From: an uncultured Lachnospiraceae bacterium
Lineage (GTDB): Bacteria; Bacillota; Clostridia; Lachnospirales; Lachnospiraceae
Reading direction: 5' to 3'
DNA length: 54,381 nucleotides
NCBI GenBank assembly: GCA_910586755.1
Contig: CAJUJM010000081.1
Span: 1-54,381 of the forward strand
The notes beneath the pieces are model-generated. The model was given only the letters and a program-made list of their open reading frames with translations. It searched no databases and was not told the DNA's origin. The translations under genes were made by a program, and so were the position numbers. Below, one piece after another: positions 6,672 through 14,937 of this stretch (position 1 is its first letter; each line of letters begins with the position of its first letter).

Positions 6672-8546
6672 ATGGCTGAGAAAGACGAAGCACGGTTTCA
6701 AAACCGCATGAACCGCCATATAGAGGAGCTGAGATGGTTGTACATGGAACTCTATAACAATGAATCCATGTTCGCGGAATTGTGCCAGAATCTATACGAA
6801 TTTGCCAAAGAGCGTCCAACGGCATTGAAAAAGCGGGATTTGGAGCGGGAAGCGGACCCTGAGTGGTACAAGTCCAACGCCCTTACAGGGATGATGATGT
6901 ATATTGATAATTTTGCCGGGAATCTGAATGGATTGGGGGAAAAGCTGTCCTATATCCAACAGACAGGAGTAAATCTTCTTCATCTGATGCCTTTTCTGGA
7001 TACAGTGCCTGGACGCAGCGACGGCGGTTATGCTGTGGCAGATTTCCGCAAGGTACGTTCCGATCTGGGTACGATGGAGGATTTGGAGAAGCTTTCTGCC
7101 CTTTGCCATAAAAAAGGTATCAACCTGTGCATGGACTTTGTAATGAACCACACCAGCCAGGACCACGAATGGGCAAAAAGAGCCCGCCAGGGGGAGGGGG
7201 AGTACATGAGCCGGTATTTCTTTTTTGCCGATCCTTCTATACCGGCAGAATATGAAAAAACCGTACCCCAGGTATTTCCCACCACTGCTCCGGGAAACTT
7301 TACATGGCTGGATGACTGCAGGCATTATGTTATGACTACTTTTTACCCCTATCAGTGGGATTTAAACTACCGGAATCCCCGGGTGTTCAATGAAATGATG
7401 TACAACTATCTGTTCCTGGCAAACAAGGGAATGGATATGATCCGCATTGATGCCGTGCCGTACATATGGAAGGAACTGGGGACCGACTGCCGCAACCGCC
7501 CACAGGTTCACACCATTGTCCGGATGATGCGGATGATAGGTGAAATTGTCTGCCCAAGCGTGATACTGCTGGGGGAGGTGGTCATGGAACCGGTAAAGGT
7601 AGTGCCATACTTTGGCAGTATTGAAAAACCGGAGTGTCATTTATTATACAATGTGACCACCATGTGTACTACGTGGCATACTGTGGCTACCCGGGATACC
7701 CGTCTGCTCCGCAGGCAACTGGATACAGTGAACGCCCTGCCGAAAAAATATGTATTTCTGAATTATCTCCGCTGCCATGACGACATTGGCTGGGGGCTGG
7801 ATTATGAGTGGCTCCATCAGAACTTTGGCACAGACGAGGTTCTTCATAAGCGGTATCTGAACGATTATTTCCAGGGGTTTGCGGGTTACAGTACCAGCAG
7901 AGGGGAGCTTTACAATGATGACATTACCAGCGGTGACGCCCGGCTATGCGGCACTACAGCCAGCCTGTGCGGTATTGAAAAAGCAGGGTTTGAGCAGGAT
8001 CATGAGGCGATGGAACGGGCGGTACGGTTTGACCTGACACTACACGCCATGATGTTTATGCAGACCGGAATTCCCATGCTGTATAGCGGGGATGAACTGG
8101 CGCAGGTAAATGATTACAGTTATAAGGAAGATCCGAAAAAAGCGGATGACAGCCGTTACCTTCACCGGGGCAGGCTGAGGTGGGAGCTGGCGGAACATAT
8201 GCACGATTTGGAAACCCCTGAGGGAAAAGTGTTCTCCGGACTGAACACGCTGGTTGCCCTGCGGGGGACTTCCCCGGCATTTGGGACCGGAGCAGACGTG
8301 TGGACTCTGGATACCGGTGATGACGGGCTGCTTGCTGTTGGACGTTATGCCGGAGGACAGAAGATCATCGGCGCCTTTAATTTTACCCAATGGGAAAAGA
8401 CAGTTACTTTCGCCTATGATCCGGGTGAATTCGTGGATATGCTGACGGGCGAAACTCATTTGCTGCAGGATTTGGTAATCCCTGCTTACGGTTTCTATTA
8501 TTTGGAACAATGGAACGGAGAGTGTGATTATGGCGATCAAAATTGA
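6672..8546 (+). CDS. Amylosucrase-family GH13 enzyme (GH13_4-like)
   Basis: A 624-residue enzyme that reads like amylosucrase along its length. An N-terminal helical region is followed by YIDNFAGNLNGLGEKLSYIQ, HLMPFL, RSDGGYAVADFRKV, MDFVMNHTS and QWDLNYRNPRVF. The nucleophile is Asp260 (MIRIDAVPYIWKELG), the acid/base Glu302 (LLGEVV) and the stabiliser Asp370 (RCHDDIGW). Amylosucrases and related sucrose hydrolases split sucrose and either build alpha-1,4-glucan or release glucose and fructose. The family is uncommon among PTS-linked genes. The ATG at 6672 is preferred over GTG 6663, which lies within the Shine-Dalgarno region. The gene overlaps the GH36 gene by 17 nt, so the two are translationally coupled. 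Confidence 0.85.
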   Translation: MAEKDEARFQNRMNRHIEELRWLYMELYNNESMFAELCQNLYEFAKERPTALKKRDLEREADPEWYKSNALTGMMMYIDNFAGNLNGLGEKLSYIQQTGVNLLHLMPFLDTVPGRSDGGYAVADFRKVRSDLGTMEDLEKLSALCHKKGINLCMDFVMNHTSQDHEWAKRARQGEGEYMSRYFFFADPSIPAEYEKTVPQVFPTTAPGNFTWLDDCRHYVMTTFYPYQWDLNYRNPRVFNEMMYNYLFLANKGMDMIRIDAVPYIWKELGTDCRNRPQVHTIVRMMRMIGEIVCPSVILLGEVVMEPVKVVPYFGSIEKPECHLLYNVTTMCTTWHTVATRDTRLLRRQLDTVNALPKKYVFLNYLRCHDDIGWGLDYEWLHQNFGTDEVLHKRYLNDYFQGFAGYSTSRGELYNDDITSGDARLCGTTASLCGIEKAGFEQDHEAMERAVRFDLTLHAMMFMQTGIPMLYSGDELAQVNDYSYKEDPKKADDSRYLHRGRLRWELAEHMHDLETPEGKVFSGLNTLVALRGTSPAFGTGADVWTLDTGDDGLLAVGRYAGGQKIIGAFNFTQWEKTVTFAYDPGEFVDMLTGETHLLQDLVIPAYGFYYLEQWNGECDYGDQN

Positions 8547-10791
8547 TGACCAGCACAGGATTTTTACATTACATACCCAAAATTCAACTTATCAGATGAA
8601 AGCGGATGCCCAGAATGTCCTGCTCCATACATATTATGGCGAAAAAACGGATGACAGTGACAAAGCTCTTTTATTTTATCAGGCGGACAGAGGCTTTTCA
8701 GGTAATCCGTATGAAATAGGAAAGCGTGACAGGACCTATTCCATGGATTCCCTTTTGCAGGAATACAGCTGTTTTGGAACGGGTGACTACAGGATAACTT
8801 CTCTGAGAGTGCAGAATAATGACGGAAGCCAGGCGGCGGAGCTGCGTTATACCGGATACCGGGTACAGAAAGGAAAATATGCGATTCCGGGTCTTCCGGC
8901 GGTATATGCCAACGAGGGGGAGGCAAAAACTCTGGTTATCCGGCTGGCAGATCCGTATTCTTGTATGGAAGTTGAGCTCTATTATGGAATACTGGATGAA
9001 ATGGATGTCATTACCAGGGCTGTAAAAATAACAAATCAGGGAACAAAAGATATTATTTTAAAGAAAGCGGCCAGTATGAACCTTGATTGGGAATACGGTG
9101 ATTTTGAGTGGCTCTCTTTTTATGGAAGACATAGCATGGAAATGAACTTTCAAAGAGAGGGAATCCATCATGGCATACAGGCAATTGGAAGCGTCAGGGG
9201 GACAAGCAGCCACCAGTATAACCCTTTTATCATTTTGTGTGAAAAAGGGGCAGATGAGATAATGGGAAGCTGCTATGGTTTTTCATTTGTCTACAGTGGG
9301 GAGTTTTTGATAGAGGCAGAGAGGGATCAGATTGACAGAACCAGACTCATCTGTGGGATTCATCCTGACAATTTTTCGTGGACTCTGCATGGTGGAGATA
9401 CGCTTTGGCTTCCCGAAGTGATTATGACCCACAGCGGGAGCGGCTTGGGCAAGGTAAGCCGAAATATTCACAAAGTAATCAGGGAACATATCTGCCGGGG
9501 TGAATGGAAAGATAAACAGCGTCCGGTTTTAATCAATAACTGGGAGGCAACCTATTTTAATTTTACCGGAGAAAAACTGATTGCCATTGCGAAAGAGGCA
9601 AAAAAACTGGGGATTGAATTGTTTGTAATGGATGATGGCTGGTTTGGGAAGAGGGAGGATGACAGTTCCGGCCTGGGCGACTGGTTTCCCAATGAAAAGA
9701 AACTTGGCTGTACATTAAAAGAGCTGGCGGAATGTATTGTTGCGGAAGGGATACAGTTTGGTATTTGGCTGGAGCCGGAGGGAATATCCGAAGATAGCGA
9801 TTTATACAGACGCCACCCGGACTGGGTGGTGGGAATTCCCGGCAGAAAGCCCTGTCTGAGCAGGGGCCAGTGGATTCTGGATTTTTCCAGAAAGGACGTG
9901 CAGGATTATATCATAGAACGAATTTCGGAATTGCTTGGCGGGATACCGGTTACTTATGTGAAATGGGATTGCAACCGGGCAATCTGTGATAAATTCAGCA
10001 GAGTGCTGGACAGCGGCAGGCAGGGTGAATTTTCACACAGATATGTGCTGGGGCTGTACAGGGTGCTGGAAGAACTGACAGAAAAATTCCCGGGAATATT
10101 GTTTGAAGGCTGCGGAGGCGGAGGCGGGCGGTTTGATGCCGGGTTGCTCTATTATATACCGCAGATATGGGGAAGTGATACAACAGACGCGATTGAGAGG
10201 TTGAGCATCCAGTATGGCGCTTCTTTTGGATACCCGGTTTCTGTAATGGGAACTCATGTCTCAACAGTCCCAAATCACCAGACAGGACGGGTGACGCCGC
10301 TTTCCACAAGAGGATGTATGGCAATGGCGGGCACGTTTGGTTATGAACTGGATATCAGCAAACTGACACAGGAGGAAAAGGCAGAGATAAGAGAGCAGAT
10401 TAGCACATTTAAAAAGCATTATACTCTGATACAGCATGGAGATTATTACAGGATATCCAGTCCGCTTGAAGGCACATGTACGGTATGGGAGATTGCAGAC
10501 CCGTCAGGCGTAGAGACTCTGGTCAGTGCGGTTTATCACCATGTGCAGGCAAATCCTGTGCCGGTCAGGGTAAAAGTACAGGGATTAAAAGATGAGGCAA
10601 ATTATCAGCTTTTCCTAAATGAGAATTTTAAAGAAAAATATCCCGGAAAACGGCTGCCCTATGGATTTGCTTCCGGTGAAGTGATAAGCGGCGCTTCACT
10701 AAGACAGTTTGGGTTTGTGGTTCCGGAGGCAGTGAATGGGTTTCAGGCATGGCAGATTTATATAAAGGAATGCTCACATTCATGTGAATAA
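8530..10791 (+). CDS. GH36 alpha-galactosidase
   Basis: A 753-residue cytoplasmic alpha-galactosidase of the length usual for GH36 (AgaN/RafA type). It has an N-terminal beta-supersandwich, then the catalytic barrel with NNWEATYFNFTGEKL and VMDDGWFGKREDD. The nucleophile is Asp480 in VKWDCNR and the acid/base Asp550 in GSDTTDAIER, and the family glycine run is GCGGGGGRFDAG. These enzymes remove alpha-1,6-galactose from melibiose, raffinose and stachyose. The ATG at 8530 is chosen because GGAGAG (8517-8522) is correctly spaced for it and too close to GTG 8524. As the last gene of the HAD-GH13-GH36 operon it points to raffinose-family oligosaccharides or related sucrose derivatives as the substrate class (inference). 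Confidence 0.93.
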   Translation: MAIKIDDQHRIFTLHTQNSTYQMKADAQNVLLHTYYGEKTDDSDKALLFYQADRGFSGNPYEIGKRDRTYSMDSLLQEYSCFGTGDYRITSLRVQNNDGSQAAELRYTGYRVQKGKYAIPGLPAVYANEGEAKTLVIRLADPYSCMEVELYYGILDEMDVITRAVKITNQGTKDIILKKAASMNLDWEYGDFEWLSFYGRHSMEMNFQREGIHHGIQAIGSVRGTSSHQYNPFIILCEKGADEIMGSCYGFSFVYSGEFLIEAERDQIDRTRLICGIHPDNFSWTLHGGDTLWLPEVIMTHSGSGLGKVSRNIHKVIREHICRGEWKDKQRPVLINNWEATYFNFTGEKLIAIAKEAKKLGIELFVMDDGWFGKREDDSSGLGDWFPNEKKLGCTLKELAECIVAEGIQFGIWLEPEGISEDSDLYRRHPDWVVGIPGRKPCLSRGQWILDFSRKDVQDYIIERISELLGGIPVTYVKWDCNRAICDKFSRVLDSGRQGEFSHRYVLGLYRVLEELTEKFPGILFEGCGGGGGRFDAGLLYYIPQIWGSDTTDAIERLSIQYGASFGYPVSVMGTHVSTVPNHQTGRVTPLSTRGCMAMAGTFGYELDISKLTQEEKAEIREQISTFKKHYTLIQHGDYYRISSPLEGTCTVWEIADPSGVETLVSAVYHHVQANPVPVRVKVQGLKDEANYQLFLNENFKEKYPGKRLPYGFASGEVISGASLRQFGFVVPEAVNGFQAWQIYIKECSHSCE

Positions 10792-10891
10792 AGAGAGATG
10801 GAAAATCCGGTAGGCATCCATGCACGTTCTGCCGTCCTGCTGGTGTAGTGCCATAAAGGAGGAGAGCGGTTACGTTCTCTTTTGCCAGACA

Positions 10892-10939
10892 GAAAACAAT
10901 CCTGCGGCATTATAAAGATGCTGCAGGATTGTTTTTTCT
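10892..10939 (+). terminator. Terminator of the HAD/GH13/GH36 operon
   Basis: A 12-bp stem (10894-10905 with 10923-10934; core AATCCTGC/GCAGGATT) has a 17-nt loop and is followed by a run of T residues. The 10792-11117 intergenic region otherwise contains a minor hairpin near 10863-10880 and the promoter of the next gene. Confidence 0.85.
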
Positions 10940-10945
10940 GTATTA

Positions 10946-10975
10946 TTGACAAATACAGACCAGAGTGAGTATACT
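10946..10975 (+). promoter_or_regulatory. Promoter of the AraC-type regulator gene
   Basis: TTGACA (10946-10951) and TATACT (10970-10975) are separated by 18 nt. It lies directly after the terminator, so a new transcription unit starts here. Confidence 0.7.
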
Positions 10976-11117
10976 ATAAAAATAGATAGCGGCAATTTAA
11001 ATAAAAGAAGCCGCATTTATAAGAATTTTGAGTTAGTTTTTACTAACCAACACATGGAAAGCTGAAAGTGAGTGATTTCTATTGCCGGATATCAGAAAGC
11101 AAAAAGGAGAAAAGTTT

Positions 11118-11969
11118 ATGACGGACCTCTCGGCCTGGCCGCCGGAAATCCAGATTACCAGAAAAAAGCGGGAGCAGGGATTTTCTATGGAGAGCGCCCA
11201 TTCCCATCCGGATTATGAGTTGTTTTATCTCACTTCCGGTACATGCAGGATGTTTGTGGGCCATTCTATTTACTATGTAACAGCTGGGGATTTTATTCTT
11301 GTCCGGCCAGGCCAGAGCCATCGGACTACCTACGAATCCAGCCCGGTAGCGGAACGTGTGGCAATCGGCTTTTTTGAACCGATTGTTGAGATGATGAACA
11401 TAATGTGCGGGGAAGAAGGGGTGCAGAAAGCCCTTAATGCTTCTAAAATTACTATCCCGCCGGAGTATAAGGCTTGGGTGGAAGAACTGCTTCAAAAGAT
11501 GGAGGCAGAGGAAAAACGGCAGGATAGCTACAGCAGGATGGTGAAAGCCGGAAATCTTTTGGAGCTTCTTGCATTACTGGGAAGAGTGGGGGAGAAGGCT
11601 GGTATTCCGGAAAGCCTGAACGAAACGGAGGCGGCCATCCAGGAAGCGGCAAATTATCTGTACAGCCATTATCAGGAGGCGTTGACCTTAGACGGTATGG
11701 CCCGAATGACTAATATGAGTCCTGCTTATTTTTCCAAAAAGTTCCATCGGCTTACCGGGTTTGGCTTTAAAGAGTATCTGACTCATGTGCGAATTGAGGC
11801 GGCGGCAGAACAGCTGCTATCGGGAAAACAATCGGTGACAGAGGTGGCTTTAAGCTGTGGCTACAGCGATGGCAATTATTTTGGGGATGCTTTCCGGAAA
11901 ATCAAGGGAATGTCTCCGAATCAGTTTCGAAAGAAAAAACAGGCAGAGAGCCCACAAACGTTTTACTAA
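11118..11969 (+). CDS. AraC-family transcriptional regulator with cupin sensor domain
   Basis: A 283-residue cytoplasmic regulator. The N-terminal AraC-binding cupin is seen in ESAHSHPDYELFYLTSGTCR and AGDFILVRPGQSHRT. The C-terminal double HTH reads LTLDGMARMTNMSPAYFSKKFHRL followed by VTEVALSCGYSDGNYFGDAFRKIKGMSPNQFR, a standard AraC signature (sequence quoted in parts). The ATG at 11118 is used because AAGGAG (11104-11109) is 8 nt upstream; an in-frame TTG at 11082 has no good RBS. The cupin usually binds a sugar or small metabolite. It precedes a TauE/SafE transporter and an esterase on the same strand and adjoins the sulfated-glycan locus. It may regulate those genes, but a second, membrane-bound AraC protein is closer to the sulfatases. 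Confidence 0.9.
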   Translation: MTDLSAWPPEIQITRKKREQGFSMESAHSHPDYELFYLTSGTCRMFVGHSIYYVTAGDFILVRPGQSHRTTYESSPVAERVAIGFFEPIVEMMNIMCGEEGVQKALNASKITIPPEYKAWVEELLQKMEAEEKRQDSYSRMVKAGNLLELLALLGRVGEKAGIPESLNETEAAIQEAANYLYSHYQEALTLDGMARMTNMSPAYFSKKFHRLTGFGFKEYLTHVRIEAAAEQLLSGKQSVTEVALSCGYSDGNYFGDAFRKIKGMSPNQFRKKKQAESPQTFY

Positions 11970-11976
11970 AACCTTC

Positions 11977-12005
11977 TTGAATAATATAATTAGTTGATTT
12001 ACAAT
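11977..12005 (+). promoter_or_regulatory. Promoter of the TauE/SafE gene
   Basis: TTGAAT (11977-11982) and TACAAT (12000-12005) are separated by 17 nt, in the 76-nt gap between the AraC gene and the transporter gene. Confidence 0.6.
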
Positions 12006-12045
12006 AAAAAGCAGTGAGAATTTCCAAAAGAGGAGTGGAGAGATT

Positions 12046-12834
12046 ATGATGTATATACTGTTTGTCCTGGTAAGCTTTGGCGCATCGATTATCGGCGCTA
12101 TCTGCGGCATTGGCGGCGGCGTTATTATTAAGCCCACCCTGGATGCTTTCGGCGTGCTAAGTGTGGCGTCCATCAGCTTTTTGTCCGGGTGTACTGTGTT
12201 ATCTATGTCCTGCTACTCTGTATTTAAGTCTAAGATGGCCGGAGATTCCAACATTGATATGAGGACCGGCACACCTTTGGCAATCGGCGCGGCTGCAGGC
12301 GGTGTGGCCGGTAAAATGATGTTCCAGTACTTGTCCAATATGTTTGCGGATAAAGATATGGTAGGCGCGGTTCAGGCGGCGTGCCTTATGCTGATCACGG
12401 TAGGAACCCTGATTTATACGGTTAACAAGGCAAAGATTAAGACTCACAAGCTGACCAGCATAGGGGCATGCCTGGTTATCGGTCTGGTGCTGGGTATTAT
12501 GTCCTCCTTCTTAGGTATCGGCGGCGGCCCTATCAACCTGGTAGTATTGTTTTACTTTTTTTCCATGAGTACCAAAGTGGCAGCGGCTAATTCCCTGTAT
12601 ATTATTCTGTTTTCTCAGATTACCAGCCTGGCTAACACTCTGATAACCCGGACAGTTCCGGAGTTTGATGTGATGCTTCTGGTTCTCATGGTAATTTCCG
12701 GCATCGGTGGGGGCATGGCAGGGCGGACCATTAATAAGAAGATTGACTCTGATACAGTAGATAAGTTATTTGTGGGCCTGATGGTAGTATTGATTCTCAT
12801 TAATATATATAACATTTATCGATTTGTAGGTTAA
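12046..12834 (+). CDS. TauE/SafE family sulfite/organosulfonate-type exporter
   Basis: A 262-residue membrane protein with about eight hydrophobic helices in two related halves, each carrying the family glycine motif (ICGIGGGVI near residue 21 and FLGIGGGPI near residue 157). TauE/SafE members move sulfite, sulfoacetate and related anions out of the cell, though many are uncharacterised. The first two codons are both ATG; either could be used. It lies 38 nt before the esterase gene. Two sulfatases are encoded within 11 kb, so a role in exporting a sulfur oxyanion released during glycan desulfation is attractive but inferred. Confidence 0.85.
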   Translation: MMYILFVLVSFGASIIGAICGIGGGVIIKPTLDAFGVLSVASISFLSGCTVLSMSCYSVFKSKMAGDSNIDMRTGTPLAIGAAAGGVAGKMMFQYLSNMFADKDMVGAVQAACLMLITVGTLIYTVNKAKIKTHKLTSIGACLVIGLVLGIMSSFLGIGGGPINLVVLFYFFSMSTKVAAANSLYIILFSQITSLANTLITRTVPEFDVMLLVLMVISGIGGGMAGRTINKKIDSDTVDKLFVGLMVVLILINIYNIYRFVG

Positions 12835-12871
12835 TGGGGGCCATTTAGTAAAGATTAAAGGAGAATGGGTT

Positions 12872-13711
12872 ATGAGACATGAGATATTACCTGTACAGAT
12901 ACCAGGAGAAGAGCAGGAGGGGAAGCTTTATACCTATCTGTGGTCCGGATCCCAGGAGCTGGCGGCAGGGAAAGAGCGTCCTCTTATTTTAATGTGCCCC
13001 GGGGGAGGATATAGGAGAACCTCTGACAGGGAGGCGGAACCTATGGCCCTTACCTTTATGGCAATGGGCTATCATGTAGCCATTCTGCGCTATTCCTGCG
13101 GAGAAAACGTCCACTATCCTGTTGCTCTTATGCAGCTGGCAAAAGCAGTCTGTATGGTGCGGGAAAATGCCCACGAGTGGGGTGTGGTAAGAGATAAAAT
13201 TATTGTCCAGGGCTGCTCTGCCGGAGGCCATTTGGCTGCCAGCCTGGGAGTATTTTGGAAGCAGAGAGAGGAACTGTGGGAACCGTTTGCCGCTGCGGCA
13301 GAGGATGTGCGCCCCAATGGCCTTCTCCTAAGTTACCCGGTTATCTCCTCCGGAGAGTTTGCCCACGGGCCCAGCTTTGAGCGTCTGTTGGGTCCGGCTT
13401 ATGAGACAGAAAAAGACGCTCAGTCATTGGAAAACTATGTTACCGGCGACACACCGCCAACCTTTTTGTGGCATACATTAACAGATCCAACTGTCCCGGC
13501 AGAAAATTCTTTGCTGTTTTTAACTGCTCTCCGCCATCATAAGATTCCGGTGGAGTTCCACCTGTACCCTGAGGGCGGTCACGGGCTGGGCCTGGCCAGT
13601 CCTCTGACCATGCGCCCGGACGGATATGGGGTTCAGCCGGCCTGCCAGAGTTGGATTCATCTGGCAGAAGGCTGGCTGAACCGTTATTTTCCATGGAGCT
13701 GCGGGCAATGA
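12872..13711 (+). CDS. Alpha/beta-hydrolase esterase (BD-FAE/acetyl-xylan-esterase-like)
   Basis: A 279-residue cytoplasmic hydrolase. The oxyanion segment is LMCPGGGYRRTSD, the nucleophile elbow is VQGCSAGGHLAAS (catalytic Ser), and the likely acid and base are in LTDPTVPAENS and PEGGHGLGL. This arrangement is typical of the BD-FAE/Aes-like esterases that remove acetyl or acyl groups from imported oligosaccharides. There is no signal peptide. RBS AAAGGAGA is present, and the gene is probably co-transcribed with the TauE/SafE gene. It ends 16 nt from the convergent GH88 gene with no terminator visible between them. It may deacetylate glycan fragments handled by the neighbouring locus. Confidence 0.82.
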   Translation: MRHEILPVQIPGEEQEGKLYTYLWSGSQELAAGKERPLILMCPGGGYRRTSDREAEPMALTFMAMGYHVAILRYSCGENVHYPVALMQLAKAVCMVRENAHEWGVVRDKIIVQGCSAGGHLAASLGVFWKQREELWEPFAAAAEDVRPNGLLLSYPVISSGEFAHGPSFERLLGPAYETEKDAQSLENYVTGDTPPTFLWHTLTDPTVPAENSLLFLTALRHHKIPVEFHLYPEGGHGLGLASPLTMRPDGYGVQPACQSWIHLAEGWLNRYFPWSCGQ

Positions 13712-13727
13712 CAGAGCGCGCGCCGGA

Positions 13728-14906
13728 TTACCAATACAAATTCCAGTCTTTTAGTCTTCTGGTCAGCGCTTCCATGTAAAAATAGTCTCCCCAGGTATTG
13801 CATTCGTCAACGCCCCTGTTCCGGCAGGTGTTTTCTTTGGAATCCCGGGCATAAGTTCCGTGAAGTAAAATACCGTTGGATTTTGTATAGTCTCCATTAG
13901 CGCATCGCTCTATTAATGCCCGAAGCATTTTATCTGCTGTCTCCTGGTAGGGAGCCGCCTTATCCGGCTCCAGATATTTACACATCTCCAAAATTCCGCA
14001 GATGGCAATGGCTGAAGCCGAAGAATCCCGTGGCTCGCTGCTTCCTGTATCAAAATCAAAATCCCAGTAAGGAACCAAATCTTCTGGCAGATGTTCAATA
14101 AAATAATCCGTAACCTGGAAAAACAGATCCAGATATTCGGGATCTTTCACATATCGGTAGCTCAGGGCTGTGCCATAGATTCCCCAGGCCTGCCCTCTGG
14201 CCCAGGCAGAACCATTGCGGTTGCCCTGGTGGGTCACTCCATAGGTAGGCTCTCCGGTTTCTACATCAAAAAAGTGGGTATGATAGGTGGAGTGATCCGG
14301 CCGCACCAGACATTTCATAGCTGTGTGGATATGGGCCGTTGCCTTCCCGGCATAAGAAGGATCACCGGTTACCTCTGAAGCCCAGTAAAGAAGAGGAAGA
14401 TTTAAAAGACAGTCAATAATGAGACGGTATTCCTTTGGCTCCCCCGGATTTCCCCAGGCCTGGAGGAAGTTCCCTACGGTTCGAAAACGTTCTGCCAGGT
14501 GATCTGCCGCTAAAAGCGCCGCCTTTTTTCCAACTTCACTTCCGGTAAGCTTGTATGCAGCCACACAGGACAGGCTGTAAAGGAACCCCATATCGTGATG
14601 ATTGACATCGATTTTCTTTTGGATCCGCTCTAAAAAGCTTTCTGCCTGGATCAGGGCAGCCTGCTTTAACGCCGGATCCCCGGTGTGTTCATAGGCCAGC
14701 CAAATACAACCAGTCCAAAAGCCGGTAGTCCACTCTACATTTTCCGTAGGCTCAAAAAAACCGCCGAAAGAGTTAGAGGACTTAAAACGATGGGTAAATT
14801 CCCCCAGGCTTTTCTGTACCATACCTGCCGCGCTGTCCATAGCGCTGCCCAGCATGGCGGAATCTGTTCCCGGATAACAATGAAGAGAAGAAAAGGTTTG
14901 AGACAT
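13728..14906 (-). CDS. ugl: GH88 unsaturated glucuronyl hydrolase
   Basis: A 392-residue alpha6/alpha6-barrel enzyme. The two catalytic Asp segments of UGL are visible: VNHHDMGFLYSLS and RLIIDCLLNLPLLYWAS (compare Asp88 and Asp149 of the Bacillus enzyme). NVEWTTGFWTGCIWLAYE, HQGNRNGSAWARGQAWGIYG and DSSASAIAICGILE are also family-typical. UGL hydrates the 4,5-unsaturated uronic acid at the non-reducing end of lyase products from hyaluronan, chondroitin or heparin, so it acts after a polysaccharide lyase. It has no signal peptide. It is the last gene of a sulfatase-AraC-GH88 operon, 31 nt after the AraC gene. GH105 is the main alternative, but the sulfatases and motif details favour GH88. Confidence 0.9.
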   Translation of the reverse strand: MSQTFSSLHCYPGTDSAMLGSAMDSAAGMVQKSLGEFTHRFKSSNSFGGFFEPTENVEWTTGFWTGCIWLAYEHTGDPALKQAALIQAESFLERIQKKIDVNHHDMGFLYSLSCVAAYKLTGSEVGKKAALLAADHLAERFRTVGNFLQAWGNPGEPKEYRLIIDCLLNLPLLYWASEVTGDPSYAGKATAHIHTAMKCLVRPDHSTYHTHFFDVETGEPTYGVTHQGNRNGSAWARGQAWGIYGTALSYRYVKDPEYLDLFFQVTDYFIEHLPEDLVPYWDFDFDTGSSEPRDSSASAIAICGILEMCKYLEPDKAAPYQETADKMLRALIERCANGDYTKSNGILLHGTYARDSKENTCRNRGVDECNTWGDYFYMEALTRRLKDWNLYW

Positions 14907-14937
14907 AATGTAAAACTCCTTTCTGAAAGTAAATAGT

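Noticed and set aside
14470..14500. TTCGAA sequence resembling a tRNA T-loop
   Set aside because: It lies inside the GH88 coding sequence and no cloverleaf arms can be formed around it. No tRNA was found elsewhere.
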